Shown here: positions 50,473 to 58,383 of the stretch, one piece after another
How the letters are laid out: each line of letters starts with the position of its first letter
How positions within the stretch are numbered: position 1 is the stretch's first letter
Assembly (NCBI RefSeq): GCF_004078635.1
Contig: NZ_RZNB01000003.1
Coordinates: 62,001 to 126,000 of the forward strand
DNA: 64,000 nucleotides
Source: Labedella phragmitis
GTDB lineage: Bacteria > Actinomycetota > Actinomycetes > Actinomycetales > Microbacteriaceae
Direction: 5' to 3'
The notes under the pieces: model-generated
What the model saw: the letters and a program-made list of their open reading frames with translations, nothing else
Databases searched by the model: none
Told to the model about the DNA's origin: nothing
Translations under genes and position numbers: made by a program

Positions 50473-50516
50473 CTGAGACGGTGGTGCCGGGCCGAGGCGC
50501 GACACCACCGTCTCAG
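50473..50516. terminator. First of two tandem hairpins between converging genes
   Basis: CTGAGACGGTGGTG (50473-50486) and its exact reverse complement (50503-50516), 14 pairs around a 16-nt loop. With the next hairpin it separates the end of the plus-strand locus from the converging giant gene. Confidence 0.65.
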
Positions 50517-50524
50517 GAGGGAGG

Positions 50525-50565
50525 ACCGGGTGCGTGTCCGTGAGGGGGGCGGACACACACCCGGT
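50525..50565. terminator. Second tandem hairpin, 3' of the giant surface-protein gene
   Basis: ACCGGGTGCGTGTCCG (50525-50540) pairs with CGGACACACACCCGGT (50550-50565), 16 positions with one mismatch, 17 nt beyond the stop of the minus-strand gene. No T tract on either strand. Confidence 0.65.
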
Positions 50566-50582
50566 GGTCTCGATGAGGCGGA

Positions 50583-53500
50583 CTAGATCCGCTTCACGGT
50601 GTATTCGGCGAACCGGATGGTGGCCGGTGCCGTGCTCGAACCGGACACGTAGAACACGAGTCCCGTCGTGCCGGCCGTCTGCATCGCGGCCGTCGCGTCC
50701 GTACGGGACACCTGCCACGCGGCGGGCTCGGTCTGCGCGTCGGTCCACGCCTTCGCGCGGATCGTGGTCGGCGCCGTCCCCGTCACCTGCAGCCGCACCG
50801 TGACGGTGGTGCCGGCCGCGTACGTCGTGCCCGGGAGGGTGAGCGTCTGGAGCTTGGTACTCCCGCGCGCCACCTGGAGCTGCAGAGACCCGTTCGGGTT
50901 GAGCAGCACGAGGGCCGAGTACTTGTCCGAGCCGACCTGGCGCCCGACGACGGTGACGTACTGGCCGCCGCCCGTCGCGAGGGCGGGGACGACGAACGAC
51001 ACGGTCGAGTCGGTCGACGTCTCCGACACGGTGTTGAGACTCGCCGACCGGGTGGATCCGGCGCCGTTGGTGATCACTCCGGCTCCCCCGCTGACGGAGA
51101 ACCCGGTCGCCCCGCCGCCGACCGTCCACGGCGCACCGGATGACGTCGCGCCCCATCCGTTCGCGACCGTGCGCTGCTCGAACGTGTCCGCTGCCACCGT
51201 GAGGGCGTCGGGCGGCGTCGTCACGGTGACCGACCGTGTGGTCGTGGCCGTCGCGCCGTCGTCGTCCGTGACCGTCAGCGTGACCGTGTAGGTTCCGGCG
51301 GCGGCGTACGGGTGGGACGTGGTAGCGCCCGTGCCCGTCGTCCCGTCGCCGAAGTTCCAGGCATAGGACGCGATCGATCCGTCCGAGTCGGCCGAGGCCG
51401 ACGCGTCGACGGCGACCGAGAGGTCTGACGGAGTGGCGGTGAACGAGGCCGCCGGGGCCTGGTTCGCGGGCGGCGTCACCACTCCACCACCCGGGACGAC
51501 GGCCGTGAGGTCGTCGAAGCGGACGGCGATCGGTCCCGTCGTGGTGCTGCCGGAGACGTAGCCGGTCGCACCGATCTGTCCGGCGGACTGGAGGCCGGCC
51601 GTCGAGTCGGTCGTGCTCAGCTGCCAGGAGGCCGGTTCCGTCTGCCCCGCGACCCAGACCTTCGTCTTGATCGTGGTGGGCGACGTTCCCGTCGTCTCCA
51701 CCTTGAGGCGGAGGGTCGTGCTCGGCGTCACGGTCAGTCCCGAGACGTTCGTCTGCGAGATCGCCGTGCCGTTGCGCATGATCTGGAGGACCACCGCACC
51801 GTTCTGGATGCGCACGCGGGCCGAGTAGTACGACGTGTCGACCTGGCGGGCGACGAGAGAGACGTATGCTCCTCCACCGTCGGCCAGGACCGGCGTCGCG
51901 ATGTCGGCTTGGAGGCTGACGTCGGTGACGGACACCTGACCGAGCCGCGCGTTCCGGGTGTGACCGGCCGGCAGGGTCATGACGCCATCGCCGCCGTTGA
52001 CGGAGAAGGCGGCAGCGCCTCCCGTCACCGTCCAGGGTCCGCCGGTATTGGCGATTCCCCACGCGCTCGTCGCGGTCCGCTCGAAGGCGTCGGCGGCGAT
52101 CGTGGACGAGACGGGCGGGGCCGTGACGGTGACCGACCGGGTGGTCGACGCCGTCGCGCCCTTGTCATCGGTCACCGTCAGGGTGACGGTGTACTCGCCG
52201 GCCGCGGCGTAGGTGTGGTTCGCCGTCGCTCCCGTCGCCGTACCCTCGTCACCGAAGTCCCAGGCGTAGGACGCGATCGTCCCGTCCGGGTCGGTCGACG
52301 CCGAGCCGTTGACGCTCACCGCGAGTCCGGAGCCGCTCGCCGTGAAACTCGCAGTCGGGTTCTGATTCGCCGGCGCGGTCGCCGAGACCACGCGGGTCGT
52401 CGTCGCCGTGCCGCCGCGGTTGTCCGTGACGGTGAGCGTGACGAGGAAGTCGCCGGCGGAACCGTAGGTGTGGTTCGTCGTCGCTCCCGTCCCGTTCTGA
52501 CCGTCACCGAAGTTCCAGGCGTACGACGCGATCGTCCCGTCCGGGTCGGTCGACGCCGACGCGTCGAAGGTCGCGGAGAGGTTGGTCGCCTCGGCGGTGA
52601 AGGAGGCGGTCGGTGCGACGTTCGGAGCCGTGACGGTGACCTCGCGGGTCGTCGTCGCGGTGCCGCCGCGGTTGTCCGTCACGAGGAGCGTGACCGTGTA
52701 GGTGCCGCCCTCGGCGTACGGGTGGGAGATCGTCGTCCCGGTGCCCGTCGTGCCGTCTCCGAAGTCCCACATCGAGGACACGATCGTTCCGTCCGGATCC
52801 GCCGACGCCGAGGCGTCGAGCGAGACGGAGAGATCCGTCGTGGCGGCCGTGAAGGACGCCGTCGGGGGCTGGTTCGGGGCGATGCCCAGACCGAGGTCGT
52901 TGTGCTGCTTCACCTGGTCGGCCGTGAGGGGAGCCGAGTACACGGCGACCTCGTCGATCGTTCCGGTGAAGTAGGGGGCCGTGCCTCCCCACGTGGTGTC
53001 GCCACCGATCCGCCAGTAGCCCGTGTAATCCTGCGCACTGGTCTGCGGGTTGGTGCCGACGGACACGCCGTCGATGAACATGTTCATGCCCGCGCTCGAC
53101 TGCTGCGCAACCACGTGGTGCCACTTCCCGTCGTTGAGGGCGGTGTTCGTCGTGATCGTGTTGGTCTGGCCTGTCCACGTACCGAACGTCAGTCGCCCGT
53201 CGTTCTCCATGTACACGTGGCGGTCGTAGCCGCCCGAGCCGCCCGTCGGGCTGGCGCCGAAGCCGATGATCTTGCCGCCGCGCGTCGTCGTCGTCTTGAA
53301 CCAGGCCTCGACCGCGTAGGTGGTCGGGTTGCTGAACGCCACGTTGCTCGCGACGCCGGCCTCGTTCCAGCCCCACCACTCCTCGGTCGGGGCGAACCGC
53401 GCCGCCGTGTCGGAGGTGCCGCCGACCGCACCTGTCGCACCCTTCTCCACGAGTCCGGTGTACGTGCCCGGGTTGCCGAACGGACCGGAGTCCACGGCGA

Positions 53501-55973
53501 CCGAGCCGCCCGACTCACCGAGTCGGTAGTACAGCGTCGGCTCGAGGTTGAAGACGGAGGCGCCGTAGGCGTCGGTCGGAGCGACAGGGATCGTCGACTG
53601 ACGGCCGGAAGCCACGAAGTGCTCGTCGATCTGGCGTCGGGTCAGCACGGTCGGGTAGACCGCGACGTCGTCGATCGTGCCGGCGAAGAACCTGCTGGTC
53701 GGCTGGTTCGGCCAGCCGCCGAGATTGTCGCCACCCACACGCCAGGAGCCGTTGAAGGCCTGTCCCTGGGTGGTGTCGGTACGCGCCGCGACCTTCTTGG
53801 AGTCGACGTAGAGCTGCATGCCGTCCGGGCCCATGCTCGCGACGACGTGGTGCCACTGATCGTCGTTGTAGCTCGCGCCGCTCGTCACGACCTGCGTGTT
53901 GCCGGTATAGACGCCGAAGTTGATGCGGCCCGCGTTGTCCATGTAGACGTGACGGTCGTAGGAGGACGAGTCGCCGGTCTTGTTGTTGCCGAAGCCGATG
54001 ATCTTGCCGCCCGACGTGCTGGTGGTCTTGATCCAGGCCTCCGCCGTGAAGGTGTTCGGACCCGGCTGGACCGCCGTGGACACCGCGAACGTGCCGTCGC
54101 TGCCCGCGAAGGACGTCGCCGTGTTCGCCGAGGCTGCTTCCTGGCCGGCGGTACCGCGGGTGACGGTCCCCGCGATGGTCAGGTCGTCACCGGCGACCCA
54201 GTCGTGACCGGCGGTGCCGGACGACTCGCCGAGGGGCCAGAACGATGCGGGGTTGTCGTCGAGGACACCCTGAGCGTACTCGCCGATGGTGCCCTCCTCG
54301 TTGGCCGTCACCGTCACGGGGTTGCCCTGTGCGTAGTTGCCGTACGGGTCGATCGCGCGGATGCGGTAGTTGTAGGACGCGCCCGGCGTGAGCCCCGTGT
54401 CCGTGAAGGACATGATCGGCCGCGTGTAGAAGTTCGAGGAGGCCGTCGTCGTGTAGACGGGCGTCGCGGTCTGGTTGTTCCGGATCACCTGGTAGGTGAG
54501 GAGCGCGTTGTCACGGTCGTGGTTCGCCTGCCAGGCGATCCGGGCCGTTCCCCGGCTGAACGACACGACGTTGGGCATGAAGTTCGTGCTGTTGAGGCGG
54601 GGGCCGTCATCGTTCGGGGCGATGTCCTTCGCCGCGAAGCGGACGAGGCCTTGCTGACCCCTGTTGTTCACGGTCGTGAACTCGCCTCCGTACAGGACGT
54701 ACTTGCCCGCCACGAGGACGTCCCACGGTCCCTGGTTGCTCCCGGACGCCGCGCCCGTGTTGAAGGTCGGGAACCAGTCGAGGAGTGTCGGGGAGGGAGT
54801 ACCGGCGAAGTTGTAGTAGCCGTGCGGGTCGGCGGTGAGGGTGCGTGTCGTCGCCTTCGTGAAGGCGATGGCGCGCTGGAAGCCCCACGGCTCGGTCTGC
54901 GGGTAGCCGCCGAGGTTGCCGCAGTAGTGCGCGTGCCCGGCCGTGTAGATGACGTCGGACCCGGCGGAGACCGAGTAGGTGTCGCCGTGGCAGTCCTCGA
55001 CCCACTGCAGGGTCCCGCCGTTCCAGTCGGCTTTGAAGGTTCCCTCGAGGTTCCCGCCCTCGCCGTAGTGGTAGCCGGTGCCGTAGACACTCGTGCCGTC
55101 GGACGTGAGCGAGAGGATGGCCGAGTTCACACCGCCGTTGCGAATGAGCGAGTTGATCGCCCACGGCATGAGCTCGCCGGCCGTCGCGTCCACCGCGGCG
55201 AGGCCGTAGCCGGGGTTGCTCGATCCGTTCATCGTCGTGAACGATCCGCCGAGCACCACCTTGGATCCGTCAGGAGACACGGTGAGCGCGCTGACAGCAC
55301 CGTCTCCGGCGCGCGGGTTCCACGGCGTGAGCTGACCGGCGCGCGTGAAGGACGCTGCTTTGAGGCGTTCCGTGGTGCCCACGGACGAGAACGCACCGCC
55401 CGCGAACACCGTGGAGTTCGTCGCCACGAGGGCCTCGACGCGACGCGTCACGTTGGGCGCGAAGGAGGACAGCGCCTGGCTCGGGATGTCGAAGGCCGCG
55501 ATGTAGGAACGCGAGACGTCGTTGACGGTCGTGAAGAAGCCGCCGACGTAGAGGCGGGTTCCGTCGGGCGATGCCGCGAGGGTACGGACCTGCTGGTTGA
55601 ACCGCGGCGCGAAAGGCAGGAGGGCGCCCGTCGTCAGGTCGTAGGCGAGGAAGTTCCTGCGGACGACCGTGTTCGTGCCGGCAGCGGCGCCGGAGGGACG
55701 GGCGGTCTCGAACTTGCCGGCGACGTAGACGGTGTTGCCGATGACGGCCTGATCCCAGACGACGCCGTCGATCTGCGGAGCGGGGAGCGGATCGCTCGAC
55801 ACCGTCTCCGGAGTCCCGGCCGGCGGCACGGTGTCCGCGGCGGCCGGCTGCAGGGAGAGCATGCTGAGCACGATCGCGGACACCGTGACGCCGACGAGCG
55901 CGACGAGCCGCGCTCCCCGTCGGGTACCGGGCTCGGATTTTGCAGTTTCGGGGACCGACAGCGATGGGGTCAT
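50583..55973 (-). CDS. Giant secreted multidomain protein: propeller, FN3, LamG, PKD and beta modules
   Basis: 1796 residues. A signal peptide (hydrophobic to about residue 47, ending QPAAA-D) precedes a beta-propeller-like region (about 75-455) with repeated VYVAGKFETA-, LYVGGFFTTV- and VVLGGSFTTM-type blades. Then follow an FN3-like domain (about 458-565), two LamG/concanavalin-like domains (about 569-800 and 810-1030), three PKD domains (about 1032-1290, each with a WDFGDG or WNFGDG core), a 190-residue beta module (AADAFERT.. to RFDDLTAV), a fourth PKD domain (about 1504) and a second beta module (AADTFEQRT..) at the end. No LPXTG or transmembrane anchor is seen. Such proteins bind carbohydrates or surfaces; a matrix or adhesin role beside the polysaccharide genes is inferred. 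A GTG at 56009 would add 12 residues. Confidence 0.88.
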   Translation of the reverse strand: MTPSLSVPETAKSEPGTRRGARLVALVGVTVSAIVLSMLSLQPAAADTVPPAGTPETVSSDPLPAPQIDGVVWDQAVIGNTVYVAGKFETARPSGAAAGTNTVVRRNFLAYDLTTGALLPFAPRFNQQVRTLAASPDGTRLYVGGFFTTVNDVSRSYIAAFDIPSQALSSFAPNVTRRVEALVATNSTVFAGGAFSSVGTTERLKAASFTRAGQLTPWNPRAGDGAVSALTVSPDGSKVVLGGSFTTMNGSSNPGYGLAAVDATAGELMPWAINSLIRNGGVNSAILSLTSDGTSVYGTGYHYGEGGNLEGTFKADWNGGTLQWVEDCHGDTYSVSAGSDVIYTAGHAHYCGNLGGYPQTEPWGFQRAIAFTKATTRTLTADPHGYYNFAGTPSPTLLDWFPTFNTGAASGSNQGPWDVLVAGKYVLYGGEFTTVNNRGQQGLVRFAAKDIAPNDDGPRLNSTNFMPNVVSFSRGTARIAWQANHDRDNALLTYQVIRNNQTATPVYTTTASSNFYTRPIMSFTDTGLTPGASYNYRIRAIDPYGNYAQGNPVTVTANEEGTIGEYAQGVLDDNPASFWPLGESSGTAGHDWVAGDDLTIAGTVTRGTAGQEAASANTATSFAGSDGTFAVSTAVQPGPNTFTAEAWIKTTSTSGGKIIGFGNNKTGDSSSYDRHVYMDNAGRINFGVYTGNTQVVTSGASYNDDQWHHVVASMGPDGMQLYVDSKKVAARTDTTQGQAFNGSWRVGGDNLGGWPNQPTSRFFAGTIDDVAVYPTVLTRRQIDEHFVASGRQSTIPVAPTDAYGASVFNLEPTLYYRLGESGGSVAVDSGPFGNPGTYTGLVEKGATGAVGGTSDTAARFAPTEEWWGWNEAGVASNVAFSNPTTYAVEAWFKTTTTRGGKIIGFGASPTGGSGGYDRHVYMENDGRLTFGTWTGQTNTITTNTALNDGKWHHVVAQQSSAGMNMFIDGVSVGTNPQTSAQDYTGYWRIGGDTTWGGTAPYFTGTIDEVAVYSAPLTADQVKQHNDLGLGIAPNQPPTASFTAATTDLSVSLDASASADPDGTIVSSMWDFGDGTTGTGTTISHPYAEGGTYTVTLLVTDNRGGTATTTREVTVTAPNVAPTASFTAEATNLSATFDASASTDPDGTIASYAWNFGDGQNGTGATTNHTYGSAGDFLVTLTVTDNRGGTATTTRVVSATAPANQNPTASFTASGSGLAVSVNGSASTDPDGTIASYAWDFGDEGTATGATANHTYAAAGEYTVTLTVTDDKGATASTTRSVTVTAPPVSSTIAADAFERTATSAWGIANTGGPWTVTGGAAAFSVNGGDGVMTLPAGHTRNARLGQVSVTDVSLQADIATPVLADGGGAYVSLVARQVDTSYYSARVRIQNGAVVLQIMRNGTAISQTNVSGLTVTPSTTLRLKVETTGTSPTTIKTKVWVAGQTEPASWQLSTTDSTAGLQSAGQIGATGYVSGSTTTGPIAVRFDDLTAVVPGGGVVTPPANQAPAASFTATPSDLSVAVDASASADSDGSIASYAWNFGDGTTGTGATTSHPYAAAGTYTVTLTVTDDDGATATTTRSVTVTTPPDALTVAADTFEQRTVANGWGATSSGAPWTVGGGATGFSVSGGAGVITNGAGSTRSASLNTVSETSTDSTVSFVVPALATGGGQYVTVVGRQVGSDKYSALVLLNPNGSLQLQVARGSTKLQTLTLPGTTYAAGTTVTVRLQVTGTAPTTIRAKAWTDAQTEPAAWQVSRTDATAAMQTAGTTGLVFYVSGSSTAPATIRFAEYTVKRI
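52103..52880 (-). repeat. Three tandem PKD repeats in the giant gene
   Basis: Three adjacent ~86-codon units, each reading (N)xxPTASFTA .. SASxDPDGTIxSxxWxFGDG .. HxYxxxGxxxVTLxVTD .. TATTTRxVxxTAP. A fourth, separate unit lies at about 51230-51463. High identity between units suggests recent duplication and possible recombination. Confidence 0.8.
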
Positions 55974-56086
55974 GAAAATCTCGTGTCTCTGGGGGGTATG
56001 CGGGTGCACCAGCCAGCGGGGCGGTAACTCGAGAGGAACTGAGGGCCACTCACATCGGGTGATGCTAAATGGTAGCTTTCCTCACG

Positions 56087-56104
56087 TTTTTTTCCTTCCC
56101 CCCC
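56087..56104. other. Homopolymer tracts upstream of the giant gene
   Basis: Seven T (56087-56093) and seven C (56098-56104) separated by CCTT, about 115-130 nt before the giant gene start and next to a 7-bp hairpin CGGGGCG/CGCCCCG (56108-56126). Such runs are rare in this GC-rich DNA; slippage here could alter promoter or leader spacing. Confidence 0.4.
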
Positions 56105-56187
56105 ATTCGGGGCGGTTTTCGCCCCGTGTCCGGGGACGGGACCACGCCGTCGGATCCGAGGGGATCCCGCGCGTTCCCGACGACGAA

Positions 56188-56225
56188 GGGCGGGCGGCGT
56201 CGACGATCGTCGACGCCGCCCGCCC
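56188..56225 (-). terminator. 38-nt perfect palindrome after the DUF4352-like gene
   Basis: GGGCGGGCGGCGTCGACGA (56188-56206) is directly followed by its exact reverse complement (56207-56225): 19-nt arms without spacer. It lies 20 nt beyond the stop of the minus-strand gene and is a strong hairpin terminator or RNA end stabiliser; no T tract. Confidence 0.7.
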
Positions 56226-56245
56226 TTCCGAGACGGTCCTCCGCG

Positions 56246-56932
56246 CTACTTCGGAGCGCTTCCCTCGAACACGACGGCCGGGTCGGCGGCGGCGTAGTCG
56301 ACGGTGATGCGCACACGATCGCGTTCACCGGTCGGGACGTTGTACACGAACGTCCCCGTCGCACTCTTCCCCGGGGCGACCTCGGTCGGAAGCGCCTTTC
56401 CACCCGGCTCCGCCAGTTCGATCGCGGGGATCTGGTCGTCGCCGTAGTAGACGTTGGTGACGGCAGCGACGAGCGAATACGCCTCGTCACCGTCGTTCGT
56501 GAAGGTGACGGAGAACCGCAGCGAGGGACCGGCGATCTCGCCCGGCATCGACGCCTCGCCGTCGACCGACTCGAGGTCGGACACCGCGACCGTCACACCC
56601 TCGGCGACCGGCGCCTCGTCGTCGAATTCGAGGATGTCGTCCTCGACCTCGCCGGCCTGTGCCGGCACTTCCTCGTCCGGGGTCGGCGACGCCTCGGGAT
56701 CGGCTGACGCATCCTCCGAGGGCCCGGCCGACGACGTCGGTTCCGAGCCCGGGGCCGACGAGTTCGCCGACGTGACCGACCAGATGATGAGTGCGGTCAC
56801 GAGGGCGAGCACCACGACGGACACGAGGATGACGAGCGCTCGGCGCCGCGAGTGCGCCTCGGGCGCATCCGCGACCTCGGCGCCGACGGGGACGGGATCG
56901 ACGGAGTCGTCCACGGGGGCCTTGTCGCTCAT
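56246..56932 (-). CDS. Membrane-anchored DUF4352-like beta-sandwich protein
   Basis: 228 residues. An acidic cytoplasmic N-terminus, one membrane helix (about 31-51), a Ser/Glu/Pro linker to about residue 90, and an extracytoplasmic domain with SLRFSVTFTNDGDEAYSLVA and GTFVYNVPTGERDRVRITVD. This telokin-like immunoglobulin fold is typical of DUF4352-type proteins. Function unknown; it may be a cell-surface binding or assembly partner. It is coupled by an ATGA overlap to the CDP-alcohol phosphotransferase gene upstream. Confidence 0.78.
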   Translation of the reverse strand: MSDKAPVDDSVDPVPVGAEVADAPEAHSRRRALVILVSVVVLALVTALIIWSVTSANSSAPGSEPTSSAGPSEDASADPEASPTPDEEVPAQAGEVEDDILEFDDEAPVAEGVTVAVSDLESVDGEASMPGEIAGPSLRFSVTFTNDGDEAYSLVAAVTNVYYGDDQIPAIELAEPGGKALPTEVAPGKSATGTFVYNVPTGERDRVRITVDYAAADPAVVFEGSAPK

Positions 56933-57693
56933 CGCGCATCTCCGATCTGCGGGGCGTCGAGTGCCACCATGTCCTTGAACCATTTGACGGCGGCGAGCAG
57001 GAGGAAGCCCGCGTTGGCCGCGAAGAGGAGGGCGTAGACCCCGAAGAAGACGAGGGGTGCGCCGAGGAGCGCGAAGACGAGGCAGAGGAACCCGTAGTCG
57101 GTCGGGATGACGAGGAACGACCGCAGGCGGGAGCCGCCCCCCGCCTCCGCCGTTCCCTTCCGTCCGCGCACGTACTTGAGCTGATCGTTGAGGATCATCG
57201 CGAAGAACGTGACGTTCGCGACGATCGAGAAACCGATCGGGACGAGCAGCCACGCCGCGGTGGAGAGGTCGAAGAACCGGAACGCGGCGATGAGCACGGC
57301 GAGGTGCAGGCTCGAGATCTTGAGGGCGTCGACGACGTGGTCGAGCCACTCCCCCGCGGCCGAGCCGCCGCCGCGCAAGCGCGCCACCTGGCCGTCTGCC
57401 GAATCGAAGGCGTAGCCGACGGCGAGCAGCAACCAGACGAGGACTCCGGACCACCACACGGGCGGGACGGTCGCGATGATCGCGATACCGGAGAAGGTGA
57501 ACGCGGCACTCACTGCGGTGACGGCGTTCGGCGTCATGCCGGCCCGGTACGCGGCCGCGGCGATCAGGCGGCCGACTCGCCGGTTGACGTAGATGGAGTA
57601 GGCGGGCGCGCCGCGGGCCGCGCCCTTCTGGGCGGAGGCGAGTCGCGCGACCGTCGCACGGTATCCCTCCACGGGTCGCTCTGTCGTGGTCAT
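56929..57693 (-). CDS. CDP-alcohol phosphatidyltransferase family protein
   Basis: 254 residues, six membrane helices. The catalytic signature D-x2-D-G-x2-A-R-x8-G-x3-D-x3-D reads DSADGQVARLRGGGSAAGEW followed by LDHVVD (about residues 96-121); all four metal-binding Asp are present. The family joins a CDP-activated alcohol to a second alcohol, in phospholipid or phosphodiester polymer synthesis. The acceptor is unknown. Its neighbour across the divergent promoter is a cytidylyltransferase that could make the CDP-alcohol. GAGGGAG precedes the ATG. Confidence 0.9.
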   Translation of the reverse strand: MTTTERPVEGYRATVARLASAQKGAARGAPAYSIYVNRRVGRLIAAAAYRAGMTPNAVTAVSAAFTFSGIAIIATVPPVWWSGVLVWLLLAVGYAFDSADGQVARLRGGGSAAGEWLDHVVDALKISSLHLAVLIAAFRFFDLSTAAWLLVPIGFSIVANVTFFAMILNDQLKYVRGRKGTAEAGGGSRLRSFLVIPTDYGFLCLVFALLGAPLVFFGVYALLFAANAGFLLLAAVKWFKDMVALDAPQIGDAR

Positions 57694-57927
57694 GATCGCT
57701 CCCTCATCCGTTCCGCAGCATGGTGATGCGCCGATGGAGGCCAGACTACCGGCGCGAAAAGCGGTTTAACGAGGATCCCTCATTTCATACTCCCCCCAGT
57801 TCACGGGGTTTCTTCCCCGATCGGAGCCCGCGTCGCTATCATCATGAGTGTCCCTCACCTGAGGAACACTCGACTTTCCGGTGCGCTGTCCGCTGCACCG
57901 TCGTCCCACTAGAGCAGGGGGTGCAGC

Positions 57928-58383
57928 GTGGTCCGAATCGGATACGCGGCCGGTGCGTTCGACCTCTTCCACGTCGGCCACCTCAACATCTTGAAGCACG
58001 CCAAGAGTGCGTGCGACTACTTGATCGCCGGAGTCGTCAGCGACGAACTCCTCATCTCCCGCAAGCGCGTGACGCCCGTCATCCCCCTCGCCGAGCGCAT
58101 GGAGATCGTCGGAGACATCCGGTACGTCGACCAGGTCGTCGCCGAGGACCTGCCGTCGAAGATGGAGATGTGGGAGCGCTTGCGCTTCACGACCTTCTTC
58201 AAAGGCGACGACTGGCGCGGCACACCCCAGGGTCTCGAGCTCGAGCGCCAATTCGCCGAGGTGGGCGTCGAGGTCGTCTACTTCCCCTACACGATGTCGA
58301 CGTCGAGCACCGCGCTGCGCCGCGCCCTCGCTTCGCTGGAGGCCGGAGCCATCGTGTCCGAGCCGGTCGCGGCACGCGGCTGA
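57928..58383 (+). CDS. Glycerol-3-phosphate cytidylyltransferase-like nucleotidyltransferase
   Basis: 151 residues. IGYAAGAFDLFHVGHLNILK carries the HxGH nucleotide-binding motif (about residues 15-18), RVTPVIPLAERMEIVGDIRY gives the RTxGIST-region equivalent partner, and FFKGDDWRGT and YTMSTSSTALRR complete the fold of TagD/RibF-type cytidylyltransferases. It probably makes a CDP-alcohol (CDP-glycerol or similar), matching the divergent CDP-alcohol phosphotransferase. The GTG start has AGGGGGTG upstream. Its last 97 nt overlap the converging CGNR gene. Confidence 0.87.
   Translation: MVRIGYAAGAFDLFHVGHLNILKHAKSACDYLIAGVVSDELLISRKRVTPVIPLAERMEIVGDIRYVDQVVAEDLPSKMEMWERLRFTTFFKGDDWRGTPQGLELERQFAEVGVEVVYFPYTMSTSSTALRRALASLEAGAIVSEPVAARG

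Noticed and set aside
51909-56027. A 1372-codon open frame on the plus strand opposite the giant surface-protein gene
   Set aside because: Its product is Arg/Gly/Val/Asp-rich without domains, signal or ribosome-binding site; it arises from GC-rich codon bias of the real minus-strand gene, which has clear PKD and LamG domains.
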